NCBI RefSeq assembly: GCF_051851555.1
Contig: NZ_JBPDVH010000004.1
Location: 124,001-188,000 of the forward strand
DNA length: 64,000 nt
Direction: 5' to 3'
Source of the DNA: Lonepinella sp051851555
GTDB lineage: Bacteria; Pseudomonadota; Gammaproteobacteria; Enterobacterales; Pasteurellaceae
Of the stretch, positions 33,305-42,283 are shown in pieces (position 1 is the first letter of the stretch; the number at the start of each line of letters is the position of its first letter). The position numbers were made by a program, and so were the translations under genes. Under the pieces are notes generated by a model. The model was not told the DNA's origin, made no database searches, and saw only the letters and a list, made by a program, of their open reading frames with translations.

Positions 33305-33760
33305 ATGCCAGCATTATTTGATTTTTTAAAAAGTTACAGTGATTTTATTATCATCGGATTACTCTGCTTAATGAGCTTTGTTATGGTTTGGTTTGTGATT
33401 GAACGTTATATTTTTCTGAGCAAAATCAAAGTCAGCAGTTACAGTAATATTCATGCTTTAGATATCGATCTTAATCGTCATTTAACCATCATTTCTACCA
33501 TTGGGGCCAACGCACCTTATATTGGTTTATTAGGGACCGTAATTGGTATTCTATTAACATTCTATGACCTCGGTAATTCTGCTGGGGATATTGATGCGGC
33601 CGCCATTATGTTACATCTTTCTTTAGCCTTAAAAGCCACTGCTATCGGTATTTTAGTGGCGATTCCGTCCATGGTATTTTACAGTGCGTTAGGACGCAAA
33701 GTGGAAGTCAGCCGTTTAAAATGGAAAGCATTAAATAGCTCAAAACATATTGAACAATAA
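33305..33760 (+). CDS. exbB: TonB-system proton channel subunit ExbB
   Basis: Inner-membrane subunit that with ExbD uses the proton gradient to energise TonB. It is 151 residues, the short Haemophilus-type form (three membrane segments near 12-32, 72-95 and 110-132). LTIISTIGANAPYIGLLGTVIGIL and LALKATAIGILVAIPSMVFY are the MotA/TolQ/ExbB signatures. I choose ATG 33305, eight bases after AAGGA; the GTG six bases upstream is too close to it. First gene of exbB-exbD-tonB, behind a Fur-like site. Confidence 0.95.
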   Translation: MPALFDFLKSYSDFIIIGLLCLMSFVMVWFVIERYIFLSKIKVSSYSNIHALDIDLNRHLTIISTIGANAPYIGLLGTVIGILLTFYDLGNSAGDIDAAAIMLHLSLALKATAIGILVAIPSMVFYSALGRKVEVSRLKWKALNSSKHIEQ

Positions 33761-33778
33761 TGACGGAGCCATGGTTAA

Positions 33779-34165
33779 ATGAAAAAATTTGATGAAATTA
33801 ACATTATTCCGTTCATTGATATTATGCTGGTCTTGCTGGCGATTGTATTGATTACTGCATCTTTTATTTCACAAGGGAAAATCCAGGTTAACGTGCCTAA
33901 AGCCTCACAAACCGTGGCTTTTAAGTCTGATGATTTGGCCAAATTATTAACCGTCACTGAGCAAGGTGAGATCTTTTTTAACGATAAGCCCATTACACAA
34001 GAGGCCTTAGAACAAGAAGTGGCCAGTTGGGATAAAACCCAGAAAGTGACATTAAAAGTGGATGCCAATGCGGTATTCCAAGATTTTGTGTCGATTACCG
34101 ATTTAATGGCCAAAAATCAAATCACCAATGTCGCCATTGTGACCATGAAAGACAAAGGCAAGTAA
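33779..34165 (+). CDS. exbD: TonB-system subunit ExbD
   Basis: Partner of ExbB. The 128 residues have one N-terminal membrane segment carrying the essential Asp (INIIPFIDIMLVLLAIVLITASFIS) and a periplasmic domain (IQVNVPKAS and onwards to VAIVTMKDKGK), as in all ExbD/TolR proteins. GGAG lies about 12 bases before the ATG. It is 18 bases after exbB and one base before tonB, so all three are one operon. Confidence 0.95.
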   Translation: MKKFDEINIIPFIDIMLVLLAIVLITASFISQGKIQVNVPKASQTVAFKSDDLAKLLTVTEQGEIFFNDKPITQEALEQEVASWDKTQKVTLKVDANAVFQDFVSITDLMAKNQITNVAIVTMKDKGK

Positions 34166-34166
34166 G

Positions 34167-34955
34167 ATGAAAAAAGATTCATTACTGGGTTTTGTCGGTT
34201 CATTTTGCGTTCACAGTGGATTAGTGGCGGCGGTACTCTCTCTTGTGGTGAATCAAGATACTGCCAACAATCAAGTGGCTGGCGTGTTAGATACCAGTAT
34301 CTCCATGCAAATGATGATGGCCACGACGGTTGAGGAACCCGTGCCGGAACCCGAAGTGGAACCGCAAAAAGAACCCGAGCCGGAAAAAGTGGAGGTGGTT
34401 GCGGATCCAACCTTAAAACCAAAACCAGAAAAGCCGAAAGAACCAGAGAAGAAAAAAGAAAAGCCAAAGGAAAAACCGAAAGAGAAACCTAAGGAAAAAC
34501 CGAAAGAAAAACCCAAAGAACCCGTAAATAAAGTGATTGCTAAACCTGATCCTAATGCCGTAAAAGCAGACGCTGTCAGGGAGGGAAATGCGGCGGTAAA
34601 CTCACAAGCGACGTCAACTTCTAATAAAGCAACAACCAATAACCCCAATTTAGCGGGAAGTGGTAACAATACGTCAGAAATTAGTGCTTATCAAAGTGCC
34701 TTAAGACGTGAAATTGAACGCCATAAAAAATATTCTCAACGTGCGAAAATGATGAGAAAGCAAGGCGTGGTGGTGATTGTGTTTAATCTGGCTGCAGACG
34801 GTTCCATTAGTGGTGCCAGAGTATCAAAATCATCAGGCTCGGAAGATTTAGATAATTCTGCCTTGCAAGCAGTACAAAGTGCCAGATCCATTGGCCCTCG
34901 TCCTGCAGGCATGGGAAGTTCGGTTAGCGTGCCTGTACAATTTAAAATTCAATAG
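34167..34955 (+). CDS. tonB: TonB energy transducer
   Basis: Spans the periplasm to drive outer-membrane receptors such as FhuA of this window. The 262 residues start with one membrane anchor containing the conserved Ser-x3-His pattern (GSFCVHSGLVAAVLS), then a long Pro-rich rod (about 50-125) with PEPEVEPQKEPEPEK and a five-fold EKPK repeat, a Ser/Asn-rich linker, and the globular C-terminal domain (GVVVIVFNLAADGSISGARVSKSSGSEDLDNSALQAV, ending VPVQFKIQ). The EKPK-coding DNA (about 34446-34520) is repetitive and could vary in length. Third gene of the operon, followed by a terminator. Confidence 0.95.
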   Translation: MKKDSLLGFVGSFCVHSGLVAAVLSLVVNQDTANNQVAGVLDTSISMQMMMATTVEEPVPEPEVEPQKEPEPEKVEVVADPTLKPKPEKPKEPEKKKEKPKEKPKEKPKEKPKEKPKEPVNKVIAKPDPNAVKADAVREGNAAVNSQATSTSNKATTNNPNLAGSGNNTSEISAYQSALRREIERHKKYSQRAKMMRKQGVVVIVFNLAADGSISGARVSKSSGSEDLDNSALQAVQSARSIGPRPAGMGSSVSVPVQFKIQ

Positions 34956-34971
34956 TCTATTATCTTAAAAG

Positions 34972-35004
34972 GCTGAATTCAGATAGGTTGAATTCAGCTT
35001 TTTT
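34972..35004 (+). terminator. Terminator of exbB-exbD-tonB
   Basis: GCTGAATTCA (34972-34981) and TGAATTCAGC (34989-34998), a 10-bp stem with a 7-base loop, followed by TTTTTT. Confidence 0.9.
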
Positions 35005-35064
35005 GTTGGGTTAAATATGATAACATAACCCCGATTAAATCAATTATTTTATGAGTGTTTAACC

Positions 35065-35688
35065 ATGTTCAAGAAAATACAAAACATCATCAATAAACCT
35101 TTCCGTCTTGGCATTAATCAGTCAAATCAAGTGCGGTTAAAAAATGGCAATTTTTCGGTTATCTCGAGTAATTGCAACGGTGCCTTAATTTTGCATGATC
35201 TTCATCAGCCCTTTAATTCGCCGTTCGTTAATCTTTATCTAGAACCTGATGATTTTATTCGTTATTTGAGCAATATTGAATACTATAAAAATCAGCCATT
35301 AACCTTTGTAAAGAGCGAAAAACATTATCCTATCGGACAATTAGCCGATATTAAAATTCACTTTATGCACTATGCGACGGAGCAACAAGCCAAACAAAAA
35401 TGGCAACAGCGTTCACAGCGGATCAATTGGGATAATCTGTTTATTATCATGACGGATCGTGATGGTTGCACTTATCAGCATTTACAACAATTTGACGCCC
35501 TCCCCTTTGCTCACAAAGTGGTATTTACCCACAAACCTTATCCAGAATTGAAATCTGCCTTTTATATCAAAGGCTTTGAGCCACAAGAACAAGTGGGCGA
35601 TCTGTTTGATTATATGGGATGGAATGGCAAAAAATATTATGATCAGTTTGATTACGTGACTTGGTTTAATCAACAAGAAAGTGCATAA
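35065..35688 (+). CDS. DUF1919 protein
   Basis: A 207-residue protein of the DUF1919 family, found in polysaccharide biosynthesis contexts; its activity is unproven. Family features are FSVISSNCNGALILHDLHQPFNSPFVNLYLEPDDFIRYL near the N-terminus, the central IKIHFMHYATEQQAKQKWQQRSQRINWDNLFIIMTDRDGC and the later PFAHKVVFTHKPYPEL. No signal peptide. A uptake signal is present near 35129. It stands between tonB and the convergent recR, with no polysaccharide genes in the window, so its substrate cannot be inferred. Confidence 0.85.
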   Translation: MFKKIQNIINKPFRLGINQSNQVRLKNGNFSVISSNCNGALILHDLHQPFNSPFVNLYLEPDDFIRYLSNIEYYKNQPLTFVKSEKHYPIGQLADIKIHFMHYATEQQAKQKWQQRSQRINWDNLFIIMTDRDGCTYQHLQQFDALPFAHKVVFTHKPYPELKSAFYIKGFEPQEQVGDLFDYMGWNGKKYYDQFDYVTWFNQQESA

Positions 35689-35701
35689 CCATGCACTTTT
35701 G

Positions 35702-36301
35702 CTACAACTCTCGCCGTCCTAAAAAGGAGTGAGTTAATGTGGTGCCATCGACCATTTCCAACTCCCCCCCCACTGGAATACCATGAGCGATACGGCTCGC
35801 TTTAATGCCCTGTTGTTGGCAGATTTCCGCAATATAATTGGCCGTTGCATCTCCCTCAATGGTGGGATTAGTGGCTAAAATCACTTCGTTAAATTGTTCA
35901 GACTGCAAACGCTGTTGTAATAAATCTAACCCAATTTCTCGTGGACCAATACCGTCCAAGGGAGATAAATGCCCCATTAACACAAAATAACGCCCTGAAA
36001 ATTGCCCTGTTTGTTCAATGGCTTGAATATCAGCTGGCATTTCCACTACGCAAAGCAAACCTGAATGTTGACGACGTGGGTTGTCGCAAATATTGCAAAT
36101 TTCTTCTTCTGTAAAAGTACGACAATGAGCACAATGCCCAATTTTTGACATGGCATCCGTTAAAGCTCGAGCAAGATTCATGCCACCACTGCGATCACGT
36201 TGTAATAAATGATAAGCCATACGTTGAGCAGACTTTGGCCCGACGCCCGGCAAACAACGTAAATGTTCCACTAAATTTTCCAATAGCGGACTACTTTGCA
36301 T
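35702..36301 (-). CDS. recR: Recombination mediator RecR
   Basis: Works with RecO (and RecF) to load RecA at gaps. The 199 residues show the HhH region (LVEHLRCLPGVGPKSAQRMAYHLL), the Cys4 zinc motif CAHCRTFTEEEICNICDNPRR and a Toprim domain (LCVVEMPADIQAIEQTGQFSGRYFVLMGHLSPLDGIGP). It follows ybaB on the same strand, the usual pairing, but an 80-base gap containing an inverted uptake-signal stem separates them. Confidence 0.96.
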   Translation of the reverse strand: MQSSPLLENLVEHLRCLPGVGPKSAQRMAYHLLQRDRSGGMNLARALTDAMSKIGHCAHCRTFTEEEICNICDNPRRQHSGLLCVVEMPADIQAIEQTGQFSGRYFVLMGHLSPLDGIGPREIGLDLLQQRLQSEQFNEVILATNPTIEGDATANYIAEICQQQGIKASRIAHGIPVGGELEMVDGTTLTHSFLGRREL

Positions 36302-36320
36302 AGAAATTCCTTAGAAATAC

Positions 36321-36343
36321 ACCGCACTTTTAAAAAAGTGCGA
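36321..36343 (-). terminator. Inverted uptake-signal stem between ybaB and recR
   Basis: ACCGCACTTTT and AAAAGTGCG face each other with almost no loop. On the minus strand it lies after ybaB and before recR, without a strong U tract, so it may attenuate rather than fully terminate. Confidence 0.5.
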
Positions 36344-36351
36344 TAAAAACG

Positions 36352-36385
36352 CCTCTCCCTCTGGGAGAGGTTGGGTGAGGGTTAG
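36352..36385. repeat. CTCTCCC/GGGAGAGG-GGGTGAGGGTT repeat at the ybaB 3' end
   Basis: CCTCTCCCTCTGGGAGAGG palindrome followed by TTGGGTGAGGGTT; it touches the ybaB stop codon. An almost identical copy is at 57026-57060, touching the nudB stop codon, and a fragment (AGAGGGTGAGGGTTA) is at 24362-24376. Confidence 0.75.
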
Positions 36386-36711
36386 AACGGCATTTTAAAG
36401 CCAGCAGGTAAATTCATCCCTGCGGTTAAGCCTGCCATTTTTTCTTTTTGCAATTCTTCTGCACGACGAACCGCATCATTGAACGCTGCAGCAATTAAAT
36501 CTTCTAGCATTTCTTTGTCATCTTCCATTAAACTTGGATCGATTTCAATACGGCGACAATTATGTGCGCCATTGACGGTAATTTTCACTAGCCCTGCGCC
36601 AGATTCACCAGTCACTTCCAGTTGAGCCACTTCTTCTTGCATTTTTTGCATGCGTTCTTGCATTTGCTGTGCTTGTTTCATCAAGCCACCAAGGCCGCCT
36701 TTTCCTAACAT
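36382..36711 (-). CDS. ybaB: Nucleoid-associated protein YbaB/EbfC
   Basis: Small dimeric DNA-binding protein. The 109 residues match the family from end to end: GGLGGLMKQAQQMQERMQKMQEEVAQLEVTGESGAGLVKITVNG and ending AGMNLPAGFKMPF. A basic Met/Gln-rich helix precedes the beta-sheet. It heads the ybaB-recR pair. The stop codon coincides with the end of a palindromic repeat. Confidence 0.95.
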   Translation of the reverse strand: MLGKGGLGGLMKQAQQMQERMQKMQEEVAQLEVTGESGAGLVKITVNGAHNCRRIEIDPSLMEDDKEMLEDLIAAAFNDAVRRAEELQKEKMAGLTAGMNLPAGFKMPF

Positions 36712-36808
36712 CTGTTATTCCTTATTTATTGATAAAAAGTGAGCGTATTTTAGCGTATCAACCGACTTTCTACAAGCGAACCGCAAAAGTAATAAAGTAA
36801 CCTTACGG

Positions 36809-38113
36809 CTAATTCACTGTTGCCATGGCTAAAAATTCATCAAAAAAGGTCGGGAATGTTTTCGCCGTGCATTTTGGATCTAAAATAGTCACTTCCGTAT
36901 TCGACAACGCAATCAAGGCAAAACACATGGCCATGCGGTGATCGTTATAGGTTTCAATTTCAGCATGTTTAAATTGATCCAAGGCTAACGGCTGAATGCG
37001 AATAAAATCATCTCCCTCTTCTACGGTTGCCCCAACCTTTCTCAGTTCTGTTGCCATTGCGGTTAAACGGTCAGTTTCTTTCACTCGCCAGTTATAAATA
37101 TTGCGAATACAGGTTTCCCCTTTGGCAAACAGTGCGGTGGTGGCAATAGTCATGGCCGCATCAGGAATATGATTCATATCCATATCAATGCCCACTAAAT
37201 CGCCTTGTTCCGCTTGAATGAAATCCTCGCCCCAAGTGATTTTTGCTCCCATTTTCTCCAATACATCCGCAAATAAACGGTCGCCTTGAATGCTGTTTTT
37301 CCCTACACCGGTGACTTTCACTTTGCCTCTAATCGCCCCTGCAGCTAAGAAATAAGACGCTGATGACGCATCCCCCTCCACTAAAAAATGGCGTGGCGAT
37401 TGATATTGCTGATTGCCTTTCACAATAAAACGTTGATATTGTTGATTTTCCACGTTGACACCGAAAATCTGCATCATATTTAAGGTAATATCAATATAAG
37501 GTTTAGACACTAACTCGCCGATAATTTCAATTTCCATATAATCCGTGGCGAGCGGTGCAGCCATTAACAGTGCGGTTAAAAATTGCGAAGAAACCGAGCC
37601 ATCAATCTTGACCTTTCCGCCTTTTAGTCCAGTATTACGAATAGCAATGGGTGGATAGCCATCTTGTTCTAAATATTGAATATCTGCCCCCGCTTGCAAT
37701 AATGCCTCCACTAAATGCTTAATCGGGCGTTCTTTCATGCGTGGTTCACCAGTGAGCACAATCTCACTTGATGTCGCATTTGGACTGGCTAAACAAAGTG
37801 CCGCCGCAAGCGGTCGCATTGCCGTACCTGCATTGCCTAAAAATAAGGCTAGCCCACTTTGCCATTGAAATGCACCGCCTAAACCTTGCACTTCACAAAC
37901 GGATTTATCTTCGGATAATTGATAATTTACGCCTAATTGTTTAAGGGCATTCAACATATGACGAACATCATCACTGTCTAATAAATTCGTGACTTTGGTC
38001 GTGCCGTTAGCTAAAGCAGCCAATAATAAAGCACGGTTAGATAGGCTTTTGGAACCGGGTAAATTGATCGTACCTTCAATGCGTGAAATGGGATTAAGTG
38101 TAATTTTTTCCAT
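36809..38113 (-). CDS. aroA: EPSP synthase AroA
   Basis: 3-phosphoshikimate 1-carboxyvinyltransferase, the sixth step of the shikimate pathway. The 434 residues show LPGSKSLSNRALLLAAL near the N-terminus, LFLGNAGTAMRPLAAALCL, GEPRMKERPI and ETYNDHRMAMCFALIAL, the substrate-binding motifs of class I enzymes. It follows hisC directly (stop and start adjacent), as the last gene of serC-hisC-aroA. Confidence 0.97.
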   Translation of the reverse strand: MEKITLNPISRIEGTINLPGSKSLSNRALLLAALANGTTKVTNLLDSDDVRHMLNALKQLGVNYQLSEDKSVCEVQGLGGAFQWQSGLALFLGNAGTAMRPLAAALCLASPNATSSEIVLTGEPRMKERPIKHLVEALLQAGADIQYLEQDGYPPIAIRNTGLKGGKVKIDGSVSSQFLTALLMAAPLATDYMEIEIIGELVSKPYIDITLNMMQIFGVNVENQQYQRFIVKGNQQYQSPRHFLVEGDASSASYFLAAGAIRGKVKVTGVGKNSIQGDRLFADVLEKMGAKITWGEDFIQAEQGDLVGIDMDMNHIPDAAMTIATTALFAKGETCIRNIYNWRVKETDRLTAMATELRKVGATVEEGDDFIRIQPLALDQFKHAEIETYNDHRMAMCFALIALSNTEVTILDPKCTAKTFPTFFDEFLAMATVN

Positions 38114-39220
38114 TTATAAAGCTGCCTTATGTAAAATTGTCTCAACTGCGGTGAAAAATCGTTGATTTTCTTCCGGCAAACCAATGCTCACTCGCAAATG
38201 ATTTGGCATGCCATAACCGGCAATCGGGCGAACAATCACCCCCTCATGCAACAAGGCTTGATAAAGTGGCGCCGCTGGCTGTTTAAAATCAATGGTAATA
38301 AAATTGCCTTTAGACGGAATATAATCCAAACCATGCTGTTGGCAAAAAGTTTCGTAACGTTGCATTTCTAAACGGTTATTTTCCGCCACCTGTTGCACAA
38401 AAACATCATCTTTTAACACCGCAATGGCTGCCGCTTGTGCCAAACTGTTGACATTAAATGGCTGACGTACACGATTAAACAAATCGGCAATTTCAGGGTT
38501 AGACACCGCATAACCGATACGCAACCCTGCTAAACCATAGGCTTTTGATAGCGTGCGAGAAATCACTAAATTTGGGTATTTTTTCAACAATCCAAAAGAA
38601 TCCACTCGTTCATGTTCTGCAGTAAATTCAGTGTAAGCCTCGTCTAATACCACAATAATGCGTTCAGGTACTTGACGTAAAAAATCGTCAATTTCAGTTT
38701 CAGTTAAAAAATTCCCCGTAGGGTTATTCGGATTAGCAATATAAATTAATTTGGTTTTGTCATTGATCGCCGCTAAAAAACCGTCTAAATCATGCCCCCA
38801 GTTTTTCGCCGGAATTTCACGAGCCACGGCATTAATGGCTTTAGTAATCAACGGATAAACAATAAACGCATATTGCGAATAAATAATTTCATCTTGTTCC
38901 GTAGCAAAGGTATGAGCCACTAATTCAATAAAATCATTGGAGCCGTTAGCCAAGGTAATTTGCTCTGGCTGCACCGCAAATTTTTCCGCAATACAATGCT
39001 TTAAAGCAAAGCCATTACTGTCGGGATAACGAGTGAGTTCATCAAGCTGGTTAATAATCGCTTGCTTGGCACTTTCCGGAAAACCGAAAGGATTTTCATT
39101 GGACGCCAGTTTAATAATATTGGTAATGCCCAATTCTCGTTCTAATTCTTCAATGGGTTTGCCTGCTTGATAAGGAGACAAGGATTGCACCCCTTGGTTG
39201 GCTAAAGGTAAAAATTTCAT
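38114..39220 (-). CDS. hisC: Histidinol-phosphate aminotransferase HisC
   Basis: PLP enzyme of histidine biosynthesis; Haemophilus has a very similar second copy (HisC2) next to serC, and such enzymes can also act on aromatic amino acids. I start at ATG 39220 (MKFLPLANQGVQSLSPYQAGKPIEELE), giving 368 residues; a GTG 15 bases upstream belongs to a uptake signal (39228-39237) that occupies the ribosome-site position. The PLP lysine is in SRTLSKAYGLAGLRIGYAV, with NPNNPTGNFL and VVLDEAYTEF upstream. Middle gene of serC-hisC-aroA. Confidence 0.92.
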   Translation of the reverse strand: MKFLPLANQGVQSLSPYQAGKPIEELERELGITNIIKLASNENPFGFPESAKQAIINQLDELTRYPDSNGFALKHCIAEKFAVQPEQITLANGSNDFIELVAHTFATEQDEIIYSQYAFIVYPLITKAINAVAREIPAKNWGHDLDGFLAAINDKTKLIYIANPNNPTGNFLTETEIDDFLRQVPERIIVVLDEAYTEFTAEHERVDSFGLLKKYPNLVISRTLSKAYGLAGLRIGYAVSNPEIADLFNRVRQPFNVNSLAQAAAIAVLKDDVFVQQVAENNRLEMQRYETFCQQHGLDYIPSKGNFITIDFKQPAAPLYQALLHEGVIVRPIAGYGMPNHLRVSIGLPEENQRFFTAVETILHKAAL

Positions 39221-39286
39221 AAAAATTGACCGCACTTTAGGTTAAGTAAATTGGGCGAATGCTCGCCCCAATAGATAGATTAAATG

Positions 39287-40369
39287 TTAAGCGTTTTCTT
39301 GTGCAAATTTCTGCATAAACGCAATTAAGGCTTGTACCCCATCAATCGGCATTGCATTGTAAATAGATGCACGCATGCCACCCAAGACTTTATGGCCTTT
39401 TAAGGCTTGCAAGCCGGCTTGAGTGGCCTCGGCAACAAATTTGGCATTCAGTTCGTCATTATCCGTGGTAAAGGTGACATTCATAATAGAACGGTTTTCT
39501 TCTGCCACATAATTACGATAAAAACTGTTATTGTTCAAATAATGATATAACAATTCTGCTTTGGCACGATTGCGTTGTTCAGCTGCATCCAAACCGCCTG
39601 TGGCTAACAAATGTTTAAACACCAAACTACAAAGATACCAAGCAAAGGTTGGGGGCGTATTAATCATAGAATCGGATTTCGCTTGTACTGCATAATTCCA
39701 AATAGACGGCGTTTCCTTACGAGCATGACCGATTAAATCTTCACGCACAATCACCAAAGTAATCCCCGACGGCCCCATATTCTTTTGAGCACCGGCATAA
39801 ATCACACCAAATTTGCTAATATCAATATGACGAGAAAGAATATCAGAGGACATATCCGCCACCAAGACCGCATTGCCCACATTTGGCACATCAAAGATTT
39901 CCACCCCGCTAATGGTTTCATTGGTGCAATAATGTACATAATCATATTGTTCGGCAATATCGGTAAAATCCAAGCGTTCTACTCGCAAAGTGCGGTCAGA
40001 ATTTAAGATATTTACTTCATCAACATGAGTAAAATTCGCCGCCTCTTTGGCTGCCACAGATGACCAATGTCCATCCACCAAATAAAGGGCTTTGCCTTTG
40101 TTATTGGCTAAATTCATTGGCACCGCCGCAAATTGCCCCCTTGCACCGCCTTGTAAAAACAAGACTTTATAATTATCTGGAATCCGAAATAATTCACGTA
40201 AATCTTTTTCACACTGCGTGATCATTTCCATAAAATACTTGCCACGATGGCTCACTTCCATCACTGACGTCCCCTGTGCTTGCCAGTTTACTAATTCGGC
40301 TTGGGCTTGTTCTAATACGGCGGTCGGGATCATTGCGGGACCGGCACTAAAATTAAAGATTTGTGTCAT
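39287..40369 (-). CDS. serC: Phosphoserine aminotransferase SerC
   Basis: PLP enzyme for serine (and pyridoxine) biosynthesis. The 360 residues match the family: FNFSAGPAMIPTAVLEQAQAELVNWQ, HRGKYFMEM, FLQGGARGQFAAVPMNL and the PLP lysine in YAGAQKNMGPSGITLVIVRED. First gene of serC-hisC-aroA. A uptake signal lies in the coding sequence at about 39988-39997. AGGAAGTCGCC precedes the ATG. Confidence 0.97.
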   Translation of the reverse strand: MTQIFNFSAGPAMIPTAVLEQAQAELVNWQAQGTSVMEVSHRGKYFMEMITQCEKDLRELFRIPDNYKVLFLQGGARGQFAAVPMNLANNKGKALYLVDGHWSSVAAKEAANFTHVDEVNILNSDRTLRVERLDFTDIAEQYDYVHYCTNETISGVEIFDVPNVGNAVLVADMSSDILSRHIDISKFGVIYAGAQKNMGPSGITLVIVREDLIGHARKETPSIWNYAVQAKSDSMINTPPTFAWYLCSLVFKHLLATGGLDAAEQRNRAKAELLYHYLNNNSFYRNYVAEENRSIMNVTFTTDNDELNAKFVAEATQAGLQALKGHKVLGGMRASIYNAMPIDGVQALIAFMQKFAQENA

Positions 40370-40508
40370 GGCGACTTCCTGTGTTTAATGTTGCATTTTC
40401 TATTAAAATAATTGTTATGTTTTACCACCACAACCGCCGATAGGCAACGAATTTTTCACGAAATCCCCTGAAAAAATTGATCTTAACCATAAATTCTGCA
40501 TTAACACT

Positions 40509-40537
40509 TTGACGAAACTGACAAAAAAGGATAAATT
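40509..40537 (+). promoter_or_regulatory. Predicted promoter of tmaR
   Basis: TTGACG (40509-40514) and TAAATT (40532-40537), 17 bases apart, 33 bases before the tmaR ATG. Confidence 0.5.
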
Positions 40538-40569
40538 AAGCTATCTTTTTTAATAGTGAGTACAAAATT

Positions 40570-40914
40570 ATGGAAAATGTGAATAAACAATCCTTCCAAG
40601 ACGTTTTAGAATATGTGCGTTTATATCGTCAACGTAATAAGTTGTTACGTGAAATTGGCGATAACGATCGTAAAATTCGTGATAACAGAAAACGTTTATT
40701 ATTGCTTGAGAATTTAAATGACTATATTCGTGATGATATGAATATTGCCGATGTACGGGCCATTATTGGTAATATGCACGATGACTATGAGGGCCGTGTG
40801 GATGACTATATGATCAAAAATGCCGATCTTTCCAAACAACGTCGTGAAATCAAAGCAAAAATGAAAGAACAAAATAAAGCACATGCGGCCTTGTTAGGCA
40901 AAAGTGAGAAATAA
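40570..40914 (+). CDS. tmaR: Pole-localising regulator TmaR (DUF496, YeeX)
   Basis: Homologue of E. coli YeeX/TmaR, which sequesters PTS enzyme I at the cell pole and so tunes sugar uptake. The 114 residues are helical and highly charged, matching the family along its whole length: SFQDVLEYVRLYRQRNKLLREIGDNDRKIRDNRKRLLLLENLNDYI and EGRVDDYMIKNADLSKQRREIKAKMKEQ. Two coiled-coil stretches are evident. It is a single gene with its own promoter and terminator. The conserved tyrosine phosphorylated in E. coli probably corresponds to one of those in DYIRDD or DDYEGRVDDY. Confidence 0.92.
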   Translation: MENVNKQSFQDVLEYVRLYRQRNKLLREIGDNDRKIRDNRKRLLLLENLNDYIRDDMNIADVRAIIGNMHDDYEGRVDDYMIKNADLSKQRREIKAKMKEQNKAHAALLGKSEK

Positions 40915-40943
40915 TTTTTTGTTCATCCGATTACATTAAGATT

Positions 40944-40985
40944 CTGTTTCTCTACTTAATCGTTGAGAAACAGACTCTTTTTATT
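40944..40985 (+). terminator. Terminator of tmaR
   Basis: CTGTTTCTC (40944-40952) and GAGAAACAG (40965-40973) with a 12-base loop, then ACTCTTTTTATT. Confidence 0.85.
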
Positions 40986-41041
40986 AAGCATACGGTACTG
41001 TTAAAATAACAATTTTTTGGGGAGCGTATACTCCCCATTCA

Positions 41042-42262
41042 TTACACGCCTAAAATCCGGCAATTACACAAATCAACGCTGTCAAATTCAGTTAATTCAC
41101 CCACTTGTTTATGGGGAATCGGGAACAGACGCACGGTCAAGGGTTTATTTAAGCGAAATGCCATAGTGCCAGTATCTCGCATTAATGCGGCGATTTGTTC
41201 AACCGTTACATTGCCCGCCACTGGTACGGTGTCTAAACCAATGCCACAGACAGCGCTATAAGTGAGCAAGGCACGAATATCAAATTGCTGTTTTTGTGTG
41301 CCGTCAGCCAGACCTAAATCTTCCGTCACAGCGAGCATTAAACCTGAAAAGCCCACTAACGGCACATATTGCACGGATTTAAATACTCGGGTTAATAATG
41401 ACGAGGCCTCTACCGTGCCGGCTGCGCCAAAATACGGCACGCCCATTAGTTCATACACTTCTGTCATGGAGGCACAATTTTTTGATGGCGCAGCGGAGCT
41501 GTCCATTCCCGCAAACTGGAAATGCAACGAATCTTGCACGGAATTGACCGCACTTAACACTTCATCCACATGATATTGTAAGGCTTGTGACATGGTCTCA
41601 TAACATTGTTGGAAGAACGCATTGTGTTGGGTTGGCGATAGTTCTTTTAATACAGCGACTAATAAATCAGGGGTTTCCAAGCCGATCACAAAACTATTTG
41701 GCAACTGACTAGAATGATAACTGGCGGGGAAATAAGGAATAAACGGCTTGCAGTTAAAATTCACGGTAAAATTAAAATTGCCCTCGCCACGAGGCGTGAT
41801 TTCCGCAATGCGTTTGACAGCTTGAGCAGATTGCAAAATCAAATCGTTGTTTAAAATACCATTTTGATCTAATTCCACATTGACACAGGCATTGCATAAA
41901 TCGCCATAATCCGCAATAAGTTCAGGCAACAGAGCGATTTCTTCCGCCGTTTTGGCTTCACCAATGGCAAAACGGATCCGCAATCCGCTGTCGTTAAGCT
42001 GTAATAACAGCTCTTTCAAATAAGCTAAATCTTGTTTAGCGCTGGCTAAACTGGTGAGATCCAAATATTCGCCAAAGCTGTTAGTGACAATGCGAATAGA
42101 TTGTACGGTATAGCCTTTTTGTTGAATGGCAGGCACGAGAATATCAAATTCCGCTTTGGCTTGATTTAACGCACTGAGCCACTGGTTTTTATCCTTGGTT
42201 AGGGTTAAAAAAAGCGTAATGGCACGCACTCGACACAGGGCTTTGTGTTGATAAGTTTGCAT
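41042..42262 (-). CDS. DUF711 family protein
   Basis: A 406-residue protein of the DUF711 family, related in fold to PFL-like glycyl-radical-associated proteins; function unknown. Characteristic stretches are VRAITLFLTLTKDKNQW near the start, NFTVNFNCKPFIPYFPASYH in the middle, FAGMDSSAAPSKNCASMTEVYELMGVPYFGAAGTVEASSLLTRVF and ICGIGLDTVPVAGN. The ATG at 42262 follows AAAGGAAAAAT. Stands alone after the inverted uptake-signal terminator of ychF, so it has its own promoter or depends on readthrough. Confidence 0.87.
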   Translation of the reverse strand: MQTYQHKALCRVRAITLFLTLTKDKNQWLSALNQAKAEFDILVPAIQQKGYTVQSIRIVTNSFGEYLDLTSLASAKQDLAYLKELLLQLNDSGLRIRFAIGEAKTAEEIALLPELIADYGDLCNACVNVELDQNGILNNDLILQSAQAVKRIAEITPRGEGNFNFTVNFNCKPFIPYFPASYHSSQLPNSFVIGLETPDLLVAVLKELSPTQHNAFFQQCYETMSQALQYHVDEVLSAVNSVQDSLHFQFAGMDSSAAPSKNCASMTEVYELMGVPYFGAAGTVEASSLLTRVFKSVQYVPLVGFSGLMLAVTEDLGLADGTQKQQFDIRALLTYSAVCGIGLDTVPVAGNVTVEQIAALMRDTGTMAFRLNKPLTVRLFPIPHKQVGELTEFDSVDLCNCRILGV

Positions 42263-42283
42263 ATTTTTCCTTTAAAATAAAAA

